From Arctopsyche grandis (lineage: Eukaryota; Arthropoda; Insecta; Trichoptera; Hydropsychidae), in assembly GCF_051622035.1 (NCBI RefSeq), contig NC_135356.1:21481839-21545838 (forward strand): a stretch of DNA of 64,000 bases, read 5' to 3'. The stretch's first letter is position 1. Every line of letters starts with the position of its first letter. Made by a program: the position numbers and the translations under genes. A model generated the notes under the pieces. The model had not been told where the DNA came from. It made no database searches and saw only the letters and a program-made list of their open reading frames with translations. Positions 1 to 34,299 of this stretch are shown in pieces.

Positions 1-537
1 AGCAGATTGTGTTTAGGTAATCTGTGTTTATACCTGAAGGGTATAGACATTTTGTTGTAATCACCGAGACTCTTCACAAGTGTGTTAGTATGGTTATTAG
101 TGATTCTGTTATAGAATCTACTGGTTAGTTTGTTAGTAATGGCTGTAACAAACGGAACATTATATATGGCATGCAGTTTTTTTAAGTTAGTATATATGGG
201 TGTATTATAAATTATTTTTAGGGATTTATTTTGTATTACTTGGAGCTTGGAAAGATTAGTATTCGAGGCGTTATTCCATACAGGTGAAGCATAGGTTAAT
301 AATGGTAATATGAGCGCGCGATATAATTTTATTTTATTTTGAGTTGATAAAGAACTATGGCGATTAAATATTGGATATATTGAGGATATACCCCGCATCG
401 CCTTGCATTTCGCTGCCTCAATGTGAGGTGCCCATCTCATTCTTTTATCGAACGTTACTCCTAAATATTTTATTACTGACTGCCATTTCAGACTTTCTCC
501 AGTGGGGATTTCGAACATTGCATGAGAGTAGTTCTAA
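1..537 (-). mobile_element. Jockey-like non-LTR retrotransposon, RT C-terminal end (partial)
   Basis: Read on the minus strand, the frame stays open from a stop near 537 to the window edge. It encodes the end of a reverse-transcriptase ORF of the Jockey/I group: KYLGVTFDKRMRWAPHI, then LILPLLTYASPVWNNA, then a basic tail ending RYKHRLPKHNLL. These blocks are typical of the RT thumb and C-terminal region. The copy is 5'-truncated and its 3' end lies outside the window. It sits in an intron of the SLC15 gene in antisense orientation. No frameshift is visible over about 175 codons, so it is fairly young. Clade assignment within the Jockey group is inference. Confidence 0.8.
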
Positions 538-602
538 CTATTAGAAAACAAAATGAAAATAAGAATTTCTCATATGTTTGAAATATATTTTTTAATTCAC
601 AG

Positions 603-2376
603 AAAACATATCCCGTATTACCAACGTCTGGAATAACTCATCTGAGAATGTACAATGGATATGACTGCAAAATGACCGTTACGGCAAATTTAGACAATGA
701 AAACCAGAAATTTGAAATCGAAGCGTTGAGTGCATATGAAAACAAAAATATTCAAGTGAACGGCCAAAAGACCGTAAGTTATAGCATCACCGGCACTAAC
801 TGTTCAGATTTTACACCGATAGAAAATAACAATTTCAGACTAAAGGAACAAGAAGCGATTTCATATTTTGTATACAATGGCAGTATTGAATTCGAAGATA
901 ACAGCGATAAAAGTTCCAATGGTTTTCCTATTATAAGGTACAAAAATAATGTACATATGTACAACATTTCATGGTATTAACCTTTTGTAATATTTAGGGT
1001 ACTGAAGAACTTTGACACTGGAGAGACATTGCGATTCGTTGATCCTTCTACTGAAATTGAGGAGTTAGTTATAAACAATAATAGTATTGAACGCTACGAT
1101 ATAAAGCCATCCATGTACAACGTATACATCGGCCAAAAACTAGTCATTGGAGAACAGAACTTGGAATTGGGAGGGGTATACACAATCATCCTAAACAAGG
1201 ACAAGAATGGAGAATATGTAAGTATATAGTTAGACAACTATGAAACAATTGTATGTTATAATTTCAACATATGATGATAGATTTGGGTGTATCTTATCAT
1301 CTTTTAAGTAGATTTTCAAGGCATTCTATTGTGGCCTAAAAACTTACCATGATATTAACCATATATGTATGTATGTATGTCTTTTCTAGTGAACAACATA
1401 TTGTAACCATAGTTTATAGAAGTAAAAACAAGAGTAATATTCATTTTATGTATTTAATAATTCATGTCTTACAGTTGAAGTGTATATTTCAGTTGTAATA
1501 TATTTTGAATAGTTGGAATATATTCCATCTAACCTGATACCGACTATCATTATAGTTGAAATGTGTTTTCAGTTGTAATAATTGCGAAAATTATATTATA
1601 GCACCTCAACACGTATCATATACGGTGACCGGCAAAATTCACTCGAGATATCCGAACTTTCAAGGATGCTTAACTAGAACTAACTATCTAACTTTTTGTG
1701 GAATTTTATTGCGTGAGTTCTTTTTGAGCGCCTTTGAAAATGAAGACTTCTCAAAACTGCGCTACTATTCAGTGCAATTTAGTGTATCTTTCCGGGAACC
1801 ATCATATACATACGAACATTACTCTCGAAAATGGCAATATGTATATATTTAAAACGTATTTACTTTACAGAAACACAAAGCCATTTTAATAACACCACCA
1901 AATTCAGTGCACATGCTGTGGTTATTGCCGCAGTACATCATCATCACAATGGGCGAGGTGATGTTCTCCATTACTGGTCTCGAATTCTCTTTCACGCAAG
2001 CACCGTCGAGCATGAAGTCTGTCTTGACAGCCGCTTGGCTGCTCACAGTGGCTTTCGGCAATTTGATAGTAGTGATCGTGGCCGAAACTAAAGGTTTCAG
2101 CCGACAGGTAATCAATCATAAAACAACGATGTTGAATCAATGCAAAGCCGCAGTTCATTAATTCAAATAATATTTCAGTCGGACGAATTCTTCCTGTTCG
2201 CCGGTCTCATGGTAGCTGATATGGTGATATTTTTGTTGATGACGTTGAAATACAAATACGTCTCCGTAGAAAACGACAGCGTGAGCGACAACGACACGCT
2301 GAATTTGTCAGAAACACCTAACGAGAAAAAAGGCATTGATAATCAAGCAGTTATCAGCGACGAAAAACCCAATTAA
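603..2376 (+). CDS. SLC15A: Proton-coupled oligopeptide transporter (SLC15/POT family), C-terminal part, four exons
   Basis: H+-driven di/tripeptide symporter of the plasma membrane; only the last 329 residues are present. Exons: 603-937, 998-1217, 1871-2107, 2179-2376, all with GT-AG introns and compatible phases (2, 0, 0). The first two exons encode the large extracellular beta-rich loop between TM9 and TM10. This is followed by the family-specific block TPPNSVHMLWLLPQY, then GEVMFSITGLEFSFTQAPSS and MKSVLTAAWLLTVAFGN (TM10-TM11), then a final membrane segment LFAGLMVADMVIFLLM and a charged cytosolic tail ending DEKPN. The upstream exons with the N-terminal helices lie beyond the left edge; I see no further exon in 1-602, which holds an antisense LINE. 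Family assignment is firm, but which SLC15 paralogue it is cannot be decided. Confidence 0.93.
938..997 (+). other. SLC15 intron, 60 nt, phase 2
   Basis: The donor follows ATAAG and the acceptor is TATTTAG. Splicing completes a split AGG codon and keeps the extracellular loop in frame. This is a typical minimal insect intron. Confidence 0.8.
1440..1585 (+). repeat. Fragment of the 'GTTGAAGTGTATTTTCAGTTGTAA' repeat family
   Basis: This stretch in the SLC15 intron 1218-1870 carries two copies of the motif GTTGAARTGTRTWTTCAGTT with the linker TTGGAATATATTCCATCTAA. The same modules build the larger elements at 23.9-24.6 kb and 55.3-57.2 kb. The rest of this 653-nt intron (1218-1439 and 1586-1870) holds nothing I recognise. 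Confidence 0.65.
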
Positions 2377-3058
2377 GTATTTGGAATAGTATTATATAAT
2401 AATTATTCGATACACTAATCTCGATTTACTGCAGATTAACAAAGACAAATCTATCTATGTAAATTCTGAATCATTTATAGCATTTTTAAAAACTTTTTTT
2501 GTCTTTGGATTCAGAGAAGTTCAGCATTTTTTTTATCCTAGTAAATCGATAATGTGATGTATAAATCGTTCCAGAAATATATTACCTATATTTGTATATA
2601 TATTATTTATAATACGGGTGTATTTTGACGGCGTTTTCCAAACATTCTTACCAGGGCTTAGTTTTCATTCATGTCAAAATTCAATTTTGTGGTGCATCAA
2701 CTTTTTTTACAAATCAGGTTTCTCAAAAAAAAAAAAACTTGTAAAGAATTGTCATAAAGTAAACAGTAATAATGATATAATAAAATAAAATAAAATATGT
2801 TATAACTTAGTACATTTTTTCGCCCGTTTGAAAAACGCTGTATTGGAATGTGACTGAATGTAAAAATTGTAGTTCATAAGAAATTGAAATTGCTTGTTTT
2901 ATTAATACTAGATATTATTATATATTCACATAACAACTTATTATATGTAAACGCACAAAGTGCTCTATTATTTTTCATACAAGGTAAAATGTATCTTATA
3001 AATGCAAAGAAAAGTTATGAACTTTACAAATATAATTAAAGAGTCGTTTAGAAGAGTT
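2377..3058. promoter_or_regulatory. Shared 3' UTR/polyadenylation region between convergent SLC15 and OCIAD1
   Basis: The two genes converge here with about 680 nt between stop codons. Plus-strand poly(A) signals AATAAA start at 2779 and 2784 (SLC15). A minus-strand AATAAA (TTTATT on plus) lies at 2898-2903 (OCIAD1). If these signals are used, the 3' ends are about 120 nt apart or slightly overlapping. Which signals are really used is inference. Confidence 0.45.
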
Positions 3059-7140
<4,082 letters not shown>

Positions 7141-7368
7141 TCTGAAAACGGTGATTAAAGTTCTATCGGCTTCTTTACCCGGCCACTTTTAAGGTTAGTC
7201 TTGTTGACAGCCACAATACTTACGTAAATGTTGAATTACATTGAACTTAACAGAATATAAATCAGGCATGTATGATATCAGTAAAAATTTTACTTCAATT
7301 TGAATCCAAGGGTATTTAAATGACTACATATAATATACATATATAAATTATATGTTTCATCGAATTAT

Positions 7369-7650
7369 GTGTGTCGAATTCCATTTTTATTTAATAATGT
7401 AAATACATGTATATTTTATCAAAATGTACGGGGACCAAAGTCTAAATTTGCAAAATTAGGTTCTAACTCGGCTGCACAATGTGGTGATATCCTGGGGCTA
7501 ACACAAACTTGGTTAGACAACACTGTGCATGATGTGGAATTACTGGACGGAAGATACTCAATCTTTCGTAAAGACATACATGCCTATGAGGGGTGGAAGA
7601 GTTTTGCTAGTAATAAAACGCAACAAATATATTACAATCTAAAGACTTGA
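7369..7650 (+). mobile_element. LINE endonuclease-domain fragment (Jockey/CR1 group)
   Basis: The open frame encodes CIFYQNVRGPKSKFAKLGSN, then DILGLTQTWLDNTVHDVEL and GRYSIFRKD. This is the N-terminal part of an AP-endonuclease domain of a non-LTR retrotransposon (QNVRG and the ETWL-like motif, here QTWL). The frame departs from the family after about residue 78 and stops at 7650. No RT follows, so this is a relic. It lies upstream of the OCIAD1 start. Confidence 0.75.
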
Positions 7651-7794
7651 TCGTTTGGAGAGAAAAAAAATGAATGTGTGTGGCGTAAGTTGAAATTTAA
7701 TTACAGCTGGTTGAAAATCGTGTTCTCGGGGCTTCCAAATTTATAGAAAATGTCTTCTTATATATATTTTTTAAATTTCCTATAAAAGACAGTA

Positions 7795-8186
7795 TGTCAG
7801 TTTGCGTGCGTGAATATCAATGGATGAAATTTTCGGGTGTCAGATGTTCCGTGGGTAAAAAGACTACTAGTCATATGTAAATCAGTCACAGGACAACCGG
7901 TCGCACTAGATCGGTCACACGTGATGACCCGTCACACTAAAACTGGCCACACCCTAAAATTGGTCAAGAGAAAACTGATTGACCGATTTTATGGTGTGAT
8001 CAGTTTTATCGTGACCAATTTTAGGGTGTGACCAGTTTTAGTGTGACGGGTGATCACGTGTGACCGATCTAGAGCGACCGGTTGTCTTGTGACCGGTTCA
8101 CATTTGACTAGTAATCACCGAACCGTTCCGTGATCAAGATTTTAGTGGTGTGCGAGATCGCTTTGCGCAGAATAATCACCAAACCA
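7795..8186. mobile_element. hAT-like short element (relic) that hosts a nested foldback element
   Basis: The parts flanking the nested element (TGTCAGATGTTCCGTG on the left; GATCAAGATTTTAGTG and AATAATCACCAAACC on the right) match the elements at 8300-8503 and 43469-43685. This relic is therefore the host of the insertion at 7854-8124. The right end is the family's CACCAAACC terminus. The left end is uncertain. Confidence 0.6.
7854..8124. mobile_element. Foldback MITE, hAT-like, 8-bp TSD (copy 1)
   Basis: A 271-bp near-palindrome with mirrored blocks CAACCGGTCGC and GCGACCGGTTG, ATCGGTCACACGTGAT and ATCACGTGTGACCGAT, and ACACTAAAACTGG and CCAGTTTTAGTGT. It is flanked by the exact 8-bp repeat GTTCCGTG (7846-7853 and 8125-8132). 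An 8-bp duplication fits the hAT superfamily. A related copy is at 45008-45220. Confidence 0.85.
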
Positions 8187-8299
8187 TAATTTATTATATT
8201 TGAAGACAATCGTGCAGAAGTCTCGCAGTCCACTGATTTTATGACTGTATATTTACATCGTTCCACAGAGTCAATTATACGATTTATAAACGCCCAAAT

Positions 8300-8503
8300 G
8301 GTAATTGGATTATTCGTCACATTGAGGTGGTCACATAGACAATTTTTGCTATGAAAATCGCGAATACACAATATTTGGCACTTGAGTTCTTGTTAGTATG
8401 ATATTTATCGTTAGTTTGAAGGAATTTTCGGCTGCCAGATTTTCCGTTATAGAGATTTTAGTGACTTTGTGACGAGTCGTTTGTGACCAGTAATCACCAA
8501 ACC
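8300..8503. mobile_element. hAT-like MITE, 204 bp, 8-9 bp TSD
   Basis: Starts GGTAATTGGATTATTC and ends AGTAATCACCAAACC (imperfect inverted repeat). It is flanked by the exact direct repeat CGCCCAAAT (8291-8299 and 8504-8512). The internal sequence ATTTTTGCTATGAAAATCGC is shared with copies at 41855-42057 and 43469-43685. Confidence 0.8.
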
Positions 8504-8512
8504 CGCCCAAAT

Positions 8513-9290
8513 ACTGGTTTATTCAACAAACTTTATTGCAAATGCAGTCCGTAACGGAATTTTTTTAACAATGGTAACACCAGGCTTATCTGTCAAAAGC
8601 TTTTTGTGGTCGCGTGACACGTTTTCGCTTTCACAAATTGCGACTCGTTTCTGTCGCATTTGATAAGCAAGGTTCTTATTTGTTTATGAAAACTCAACAT
8701 GCAACCCAATAACTTCTCCACGGTGCACTGATGCCATTTCTATAATGGTAAATATAATTTTGCATGTCACTTTCTATTGTAGTATGGTTTGCATTCCATA
8801 AGCTTAATCTAACCTTAGCATAAGTGGAAAACGCCCCCTCATTAAAGTGAACGGGCAGATTCATTTCATATTACTAATTCGAAGTAGTCAGTTACCTGCC
8901 AGTATCTTCAAAGTGTGGCCTATTATATCTTAAACATATTTCTTATATTTTTTACTGAAAAATTACTTATTATATAAAATATAAATTTAAAAAAGTCTCG
9001 CACATATCAAAAAGTTTGTACTTCGTCGAATTTAGTATAGTTAGTAATTGGAATATGTTGAAAAATAATGTATTGAAACCAAATCATGAAATTTTAAATA
9101 TTCTACAAGATACTGTCCGGTTTGAAGGAAAAGGTTTTATTCATGTACACAAGATACATGTAAAATTACACTTGTCTTATATACGAATAAAAAATTTGTA
9201 TCATTAAAAAAAAATTCAGATGTAACCAATTCTATGTATTTGAGGAATATAAGAAGTATAAAAAACAAAATTCTATAATGAAACATATGC
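8513..9290. other. AT-rich intergenic sequence, nothing recognised
   Basis: No supported gene or repeat; the small ORF at 9016 has no recognisable domain. Confidence 0.45.
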
Positions 9291-9298
9291 ACGTACAT

Positions 9299-11982
9299 CA
9301 GTGGCGTATATTGGGTGTGTGCTAGGTGTGCGGCGCACACCCGTGAAAACCAAAGACCACATAAAGTAGTATTTTAATACAAAATAATGTGTTGTTGTAT
9401 AAACAGGCATTGATGTGTATGGTGTATTTACCGCGTGCGCTAAATGTATGGTGTATGGTGTGGTGTGCAGTCTGCAGCGTGTTGTGTGATGTGTGTATGT
9501 AGTTTGTGCGCCGCGACGAGAGAATACCTATGCCGTGCAGCAAATTGGTGGGTTTGGTTGGAGTGTGCAGGCGGATATTCGCTTGCATAGGTTTGTTCGC
9601 GATATTAAGACGTACGGTGTGCTACGACTTCAGAGCACCGCGCACCGCACCACTCGGCAATTGACCGAATGCGATGCGACACGTGGTCTCGTACTTTTTC
9701 GCACATTCGTATTTTTATGGTCATATCTCAGTCATACCTCTAATAACTAATAATGGCTAACAGTGTTCAAGACATTTTAACTATTCCGTTTTCAAATAGA
9801 AGTTTTGAGATAAAATTAAAAATAATTAAAGATGGGAAACCGTGTCCGTCTCTTCCAAATTTATCCAGTTTGCATAAAGAAAAAACAAAAGTTTACACTA
9901 GACATTTTTGCGTTTCAAATTATAAAAAATTCGAATGGATTACAGGCTGTGAAATTCGATCCAAACTTTTCTGCTGGCCATGTTTATTGTTCTCCAAAGA
10001 TATTAATGTGTGGAACAAAGAAGGATTTGCTGATCTCAACCATTTGACAGCAGCACTGAAGAAACACGAAGGATCGCAGGCACACGTTCAATCATTTCTT
10101 TCCATACAAATGTTTGGCAAACAAAGAATCGACGTATTAATTGACAGTCAACGTAAAGTCGAAATAAGTCGACATAATGAACAAGTTAATAAAAATAGAG
10201 ATGTTTTAAAACGAATTATTAACGCAATAATCTATCTAGGAAAACAAGAACTGTCCCTGCGAGGTCACGACGAGTCATGTAATTCCGTAAACAAAGGCAA
10301 TTACATTGAATATCTAAATGCTCTTCGAGAATATGATTCTGTTTTAGATACTCATTTAAATACTGCTACTACCTTTCGTGGTACTTCTCCAAGTATACAA
10401 AATGACATAATCGAAGCAATCGCTCATGTTATTAAAGTTCATATAAAAAATGAAGTAGAGTCAGCAAGTTTTGTTGCTATTATTCTCGATGAAACTTCAG
10501 ATATAATGACAAAATCACAGCTCTCAACAGTTTTACGTTTTGTATGTAAAGGCAATGTACATGAACGGTTTATTAGTTTTACAGACGTTAGTGCTGATAA
10601 AACATCTAATGGTCTATTCCGTCACGTGGTGAACATAGTTGAAGAATTTAAAATTCAAGACAAATTGGTTGGACAGACTTATGATGGAGCAAGTGTAATG
10701 AGTGGACACGTAAATGGTTTGCAATCCAAAGTCCTCAATGCTTATCCTTTTGCTCTTTTTACACACTGTTATGCTCATGTATTGAATTTAGTATTGCAGC
10801 AAGGTCTTTCTGATATTAAAGAAAGTAAATCATTTTTTCAAACTTTAAATGGATTGTCTACATACTTTTCAAAATCTTCCAAAAGAGTATTCACCCACAA
10901 GGTGGAATTTTACATCTCGTTTAAGTAGCACAGTACAACAATACAGAAGTCAATTTACAGATTTTTTTCGACATGTTATAGAAAATTGTGAATTATGGGA
11001 CACAGATACTGTTATAAAAGCACGAGGGTTTTTAGGCTTTTTAGAGGATTTTCAAACAATTAAACTTCTTCAATTTTTTTCAAAACTGTTTGGAATAACT
11101 GATGTTTTGTATAACATTCTTCAATCTAAATCTTCGGACGTTTTATATTGTTGTAAAAAAATTAATGATGTTTTGCAGCAACTGAAATACGAAAGGGATA
11201 ATAATTTTGAAATGTTATGGAATAATTATTTAAATGAAAAAAATGATGATCATGATCGTAGGCCACAAAGATTAAAAAATTATTCAGAAGTAGAAGATAA
11301 AACTTCATTTCGTCAATTATATTTCAAAATAGTTGATAGCATAATCGCACAAGTCGAATGTAGATATTCTTCACTTTCCAAATTAGAATATTTTCACCTT
11401 CTTTGTAATGATAAATATGACGAATATAAAGAAAATTTTCCAAATGTTTTAATTAATAAATTAAAAGATTTTTATGGATCACTGTTTGATTATATTCGAT
11501 TGAAAAACGAACTCATTGTGCTATATTCCAGCTCTGAATTTTCAGAGAAACCTGTTCATGAATTAATACAATTCATGACAAAAAATAACCTCGAATCTGG
11601 TTTTAAAGAGGTGTTTAAGCTGGGAGAATTAATATTAACGATACCAAGCAGTACAGCTTCAGCAGAACGTTCTTTTTCGGCGCTGAAAAGAATAAAAACT
11701 TGCTATAGAGGTACGCAAGGTCAAGATAGATTATGTGGCCTTAGCTTAATTTCAATAGAAAAAAAGTTATTGGTGGAATTAAAACAGAAAGACACATTCT
11801 ATGCAGACGTGATTGAAAAGTTTATGTCTCAGAAACGTCGCATTGAACTTATGTATAAATAACTAATAAATTAAACATTTTTGTAATGCAAAACGAGTAT
11901 TTTTTTTTAATTGCTAATTTTATACCCTATGCCCTACGGCATACACAGCACACCCGGTATTAACACCCACCGTCCGCCACTG
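9299..11982 (+). mobile_element. hAT transposon, 2.68 kb, perfect 8-bp TSD
   Basis: The ends are inverted repeats: left CAGTGGCGTATATTGGGTGT; right, as reverse complement, CAGTGGCGGACGGTGGGTGT. The exact 8-bp duplication ACGTACAT lies at 9291-9298 and 11983-11990. Inside is one transposase gene (9753-11862) disrupted by a single frameshift. A full-length element with perfect duplications implies a recent insertion. Termini and duplication are seen directly; hAT membership follows from the 8-bp TSD, the CAGTGGCG end and the protein. Confidence 0.93.
9753..11862 (+). pseudogene. hAT transposase (ZMYM1-like, TTF-type zinc finger), one frameshift
   Basis: Starts MANSVQDILTIPFSN. Residues about 50-125 form a TTF/BED-like zinc-binding region (FCWPCLLFSKD, then HLTAALKKHEGSQAHVQSF). 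The RNase-H-like core shows ILDETSDIMTKSQLS (first catalytic Asp), GQTYDGASVMSGH and FTHCYAHVLNLVLQQGL. The second frame carries SPTRWNFTSRLS and the hAT dimerisation block IPSSTASAERSFSALKRIKT with the conserved SAERSFS. The first frame runs 9753-10928 and the second takes over from about 10895 (open to 11862), so one base has been gained (or two lost) at about 10890-10900. Otherwise no stops occur over roughly 700 codons. Intronless, and unrelated to neighbouring host genes. Confidence 0.9.
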
Positions 11983-11990
11983 ACGTACAT

Positions 11991-13045
11991 ACACATTCAC
12001 ATACCGGCTATGAGAGCATTTTCGATACAAGATGAGCGCAAATGTAGGGAAACTTACATAAGATAAAAGTTCTACTTCCAGCTGTCGAATTTTGTAAAAA
12101 AAAAAAATTACTTAACATCACTAAATATTATAAACATAAAATATCAAGAAGATAGAAATAATTTAAAAAGTCATAATAAAATAATGAAATATTGTTTTAA
12201 AAAAAATTACTATTTCCGGTTTACGAATTCTAACCAAAACCTTATCAACTCTATGTTAGTACATAAAGAATACAAATATAAATTTTCTGTTTGAAATGTA
12301 CGTGCAGGGGTGTGGCAAACATTGTGTGGTCACAACATTTTGACCTTTTTTAAGATTAAAAATTCCCACTTCTGGTTTATTAAATTTAATGATTTTTTTT
12401 CGTTTTCATCACATTGATACAAGGATTATAATTTAATTTTACCGTGAAGAGAATACATATTTAAAGGGACGAAAAAAATAGCGGAAGAAAAATCGAATGA
12501 GTATATTTACTACCATTTCCAGTTGACGGGTGTTCAACAAATTTTATATATAACTTGGTATTAAGCTTAAAGTGTTAGATGTGAAATTCCAGTTCAATAC
12601 ATTAACAGGTTTCTGAATAAAATATAAAAAACCTTGATCCTCTAAAATAAAAGCACTACTTTCGGTTGAGGTAAAAATATTAGGGTATAAAATTTATAAT
12701 TTCCATTATATGTAAAAAAAATTCTGATTCGGTTAGCTGTTTGGGAGATAATTGAATTCAAAAACTTAAAAAAAGGACACCTATAAGGGGAGGTACCATT
12801 TCCGGTCAACTTAAAAATTTTAAATTACCATTTCAGTAACCGATACTAAATTTCAGTTCGATAGGACTAACGGTGGTCAAAAAATCCCCAAAATACACTG
12901 ACACACACACACACACACACACATTTTTTCTAGATCATAAAAACGTGATCAGTGATCGATTCTGAGTTCGAATCATTCAAAATCTCGCGTTTGAATTTTC
13001 GCATGATCACAAAACTTCATCTATTGTTTTACTACGTACATATTT
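11991..13045 (+). repeat. Long interspersed repeat, copy 1 (mate at 46350-47975, inverted)
   Basis: Blocks such as CTGATTCGGTTAGC, GGGAGATAATTGAATTCAAA, GTTCGATAGGACTAACGGT and GATCATAAAAACGTGATCAG reappear as reverse complement at 46.4-46.7 kb and 47.5-47.98 kb. No coding capacity is seen. A short (CA)n lies at 12900-12923. The repeat class is unknown. Confidence 0.7.
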
Positions 13046-13471
13046 ATAATACATAGATAAAGTGAAAAAAATGTTTCGCTTGTATTTTAGTTTCTAATTT
13101 TATTTTAATTTTACGGTGAAATTTCCAACATGGACCGCAAAAAAAAGGTTGAATTTTGTAAATAAACCAAATTATCAGTTCTTATCTGAATATACTCGAT
13201 ATTTACGATTTGCAATATTTTAAAATGTATGTATTATCCAATCATACTTACATATGTTTACGTGTTACATATTGACATTAACAAATAAAAGCTTAAAATG
13301 ATAAAAACGATGCTTTAATTCTAATGTATTTCCATTGGTAGTCAAATTTTACACGTATCAAAGGCACTTTTCATGAAAATTTTCAGGTAAACGAGAAAGT
13401 TTCGCCTTTCACAAGTTTTTGTCTGACTGAAGCTTTACCATATCATGTCACATACATTTTTATTATTTTAG

Positions 13472-13523
13472 GTACAATGTTGTAAAAATAGAACGGAATC
13501 CGTTAAAAAGGAATTATTTAAAT

Positions 13524-13550
<27 letters not shown>
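13472..13550 (+). other. ClC-c: Predicted first coding exon of ClC-c with 5' UTR
   Basis: The acceptor TTATTTTAG ends at 13471 and the donor AAG|GTAAAT follows 13550. The ATG at 13524 opens MSAANQFAK in phase 0, which joins exactly to the exon starting at 15444 (PTGRVTHRTDGERVDSD). An upstream non-coding exon is implied. Inferred from splice signals and phase, not from homology. Confidence 0.6.
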
Positions 13551-32487
<18,937 letters not shown>

Positions 32488-33052
32488 ATGAATGCATACG
32501 AATATATTTAACGATGACGCGCTCCGTTTTAAAGTTCAATACTCTTGTTTCTGTTTATTATTGAAAATCAACATGCATAAACTAATATAATGTAGATATG
32601 TTTTTTGTATATTTTGACTACATTCTAAAGTTCTTTATTTATTTATCTATTCATTACATTTGTGTACATATCGTAATTTAAAAAAAAAAAAAAAAGTATT
32701 CAACTCTGAAATGGAACATGTGACATTGTTTTATGTGAAACGTATTGTGTACATGTGATCATCAAAAATATATCTGTAATAGGATTACAATAATTTTATT
32801 AATGGACGCAAGCGAGATCATTGCGGCGCGGCGTTGATAGTTTTTCCTGCAACTCCAGGTCTGCTCGAAAATATATGTATGTCGAATCGGACTCGGATTA
32901 GGAAGTTTGAATTCAATTTTGTTCATGTTTTCTAAGCTGGTCGAAGTGTCAACATCATTTTATCGCGACGGCCTCGCTACAAGCGATTACACTTATAAAA
33001 AAATTGATAAATTTCATGAAATTATTCCAATTTGGCAGCTAGAAAAGTTATC

Positions 33053-33138
<86 letters not shown>

Positions 33139-33920
33139 TATATTTGAAAGATTATGTCATATTAATAAGTATAAATGTGTAACGCTGTTAATATATTATC
33201 CATATTCTATTTCGATTGTTTTTGATGAGTCCTTGTAGATGCATAAATCTCAACTTAATATTTATATTTGATATACATATATTATTATTACTGTAGTTAA
33301 ATTATATGCATGTTTTTGTGTATTTTTATTAATATTTTATAAAATAGAATGTATACATGTTTAAATGATAATAATCAATATATTTCGTGAGGGGAGGAAA
33401 CTAATGTTAAACTAGAGGTCACATAAACTATAATATGGATAAGAAGACCATGGAATCATTAATTTTATATTTATACAGTACGTATGAAATATTTATTGTA
33501 ACAATTGCAGTTTTAAATCATTTTTTTTCATATTGCAGTAGTTTATTTATTGATTTTATCACATGCAATGAAATCAAAATATAAATGCTGCCGAGATTTT
33601 ATTAAATTAAGTTTTTCTGTATATACATATGAGAAATTTATAATTTTAGTTATGTTAATTCACTTGAATTGTAGGCGTGTTCGGCCTTTTTTTGTGGTTT
33701 TGATATTTTTTACTATTTATAATAATATGCGATGCATTTTTATTATTGTCAATGAACTAAAAATGTTTTTATACTACTTGTGATATCAAGTTCTCACTAT
33801 ATACTAATAATTTTGACTCAAATCTTAGAAAATTTATAATGGTTGTTTGTTTTTTTTTTTAATTCTCAGTATTATGGTTTTTATGTGTATAGTAATCTAG
33901 CGAGAGCGAGCGAACTTAAC
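32488..33920. other. ClC-c 3' UTR and intergenic AT-rich sequence
   Basis: No clear AATAAA close to the ClC-c stop. A (TA)n array lies at 33058-33132. Nothing else is recognised. Confidence 0.4.
33058..33132. repeat. (TA)n microsatellite, about 75 bp
   Basis: Uninterrupted TA array in intergenic DNA downstream of ClC-c. Confidence 0.97.
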
Positions 33921-34040
33921 CAATTAACTGAAATAATCACCAAAATTAACTGAAATAATCACCAAAATTGATGGAAATAATCACCAAAATTAACTGAAAT
34001 AATCACCAAAATTAACTGAAATAATCACCAAAATTAACTG
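33921..34040. repeat. Minisatellite, 22-bp unit, about 5.5 copies
   Basis: Unit ATTAACTGAAATAATCACCA plus AA; one unit is variant (ATTGATGG). Otherwise the copies are near identical, indicating recent expansion. Confidence 0.93.
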
Positions 34041-34224
34041 TAAATTTTATCACTTAAAATGTTGTTCGTAGTTGTTAGTTCTGTTTTACAGATAAATTGG
34101 ATTTTTTACTGTAATGTGTATAAATTGTTTATATGCTCATATATATATACTCTATTTATATTATACATGCATAGTGACGTCTTATTTGTATACATATTTA
34201 GCGAATTTGATTATTTATATTATT

Positions 34225-34295
34225 ATTATATTGGAGCCCATCGGCTATGCCGCCTCTCCCAAGTATTCGTAAATAAATGTATGTACATATATTCA
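34225..34295 (+). mobile_element. CR1-like LINE 3' terminus fragment
   Basis: CCCATCGGCTATGCCGCCTC followed by CCAAGTATTCGTAAATAAAT matches the 3' ends at 52437-52490 (TATCGGTTTTGCCGCCTTCC) and, inverted, near 51835. Only the tail is clear; the 158-codon frame overlapping it (34059-34535) is not a recognisable protein. Confidence 0.5.
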
Positions 34296-34299
34296 AACG

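Noticed and set aside
1556..1852. 98-codon frame between two SLC15 exons
   Set aside because: The flanking exons join perfectly without it, and it starts inside an interspersed repeat; judged intronic.
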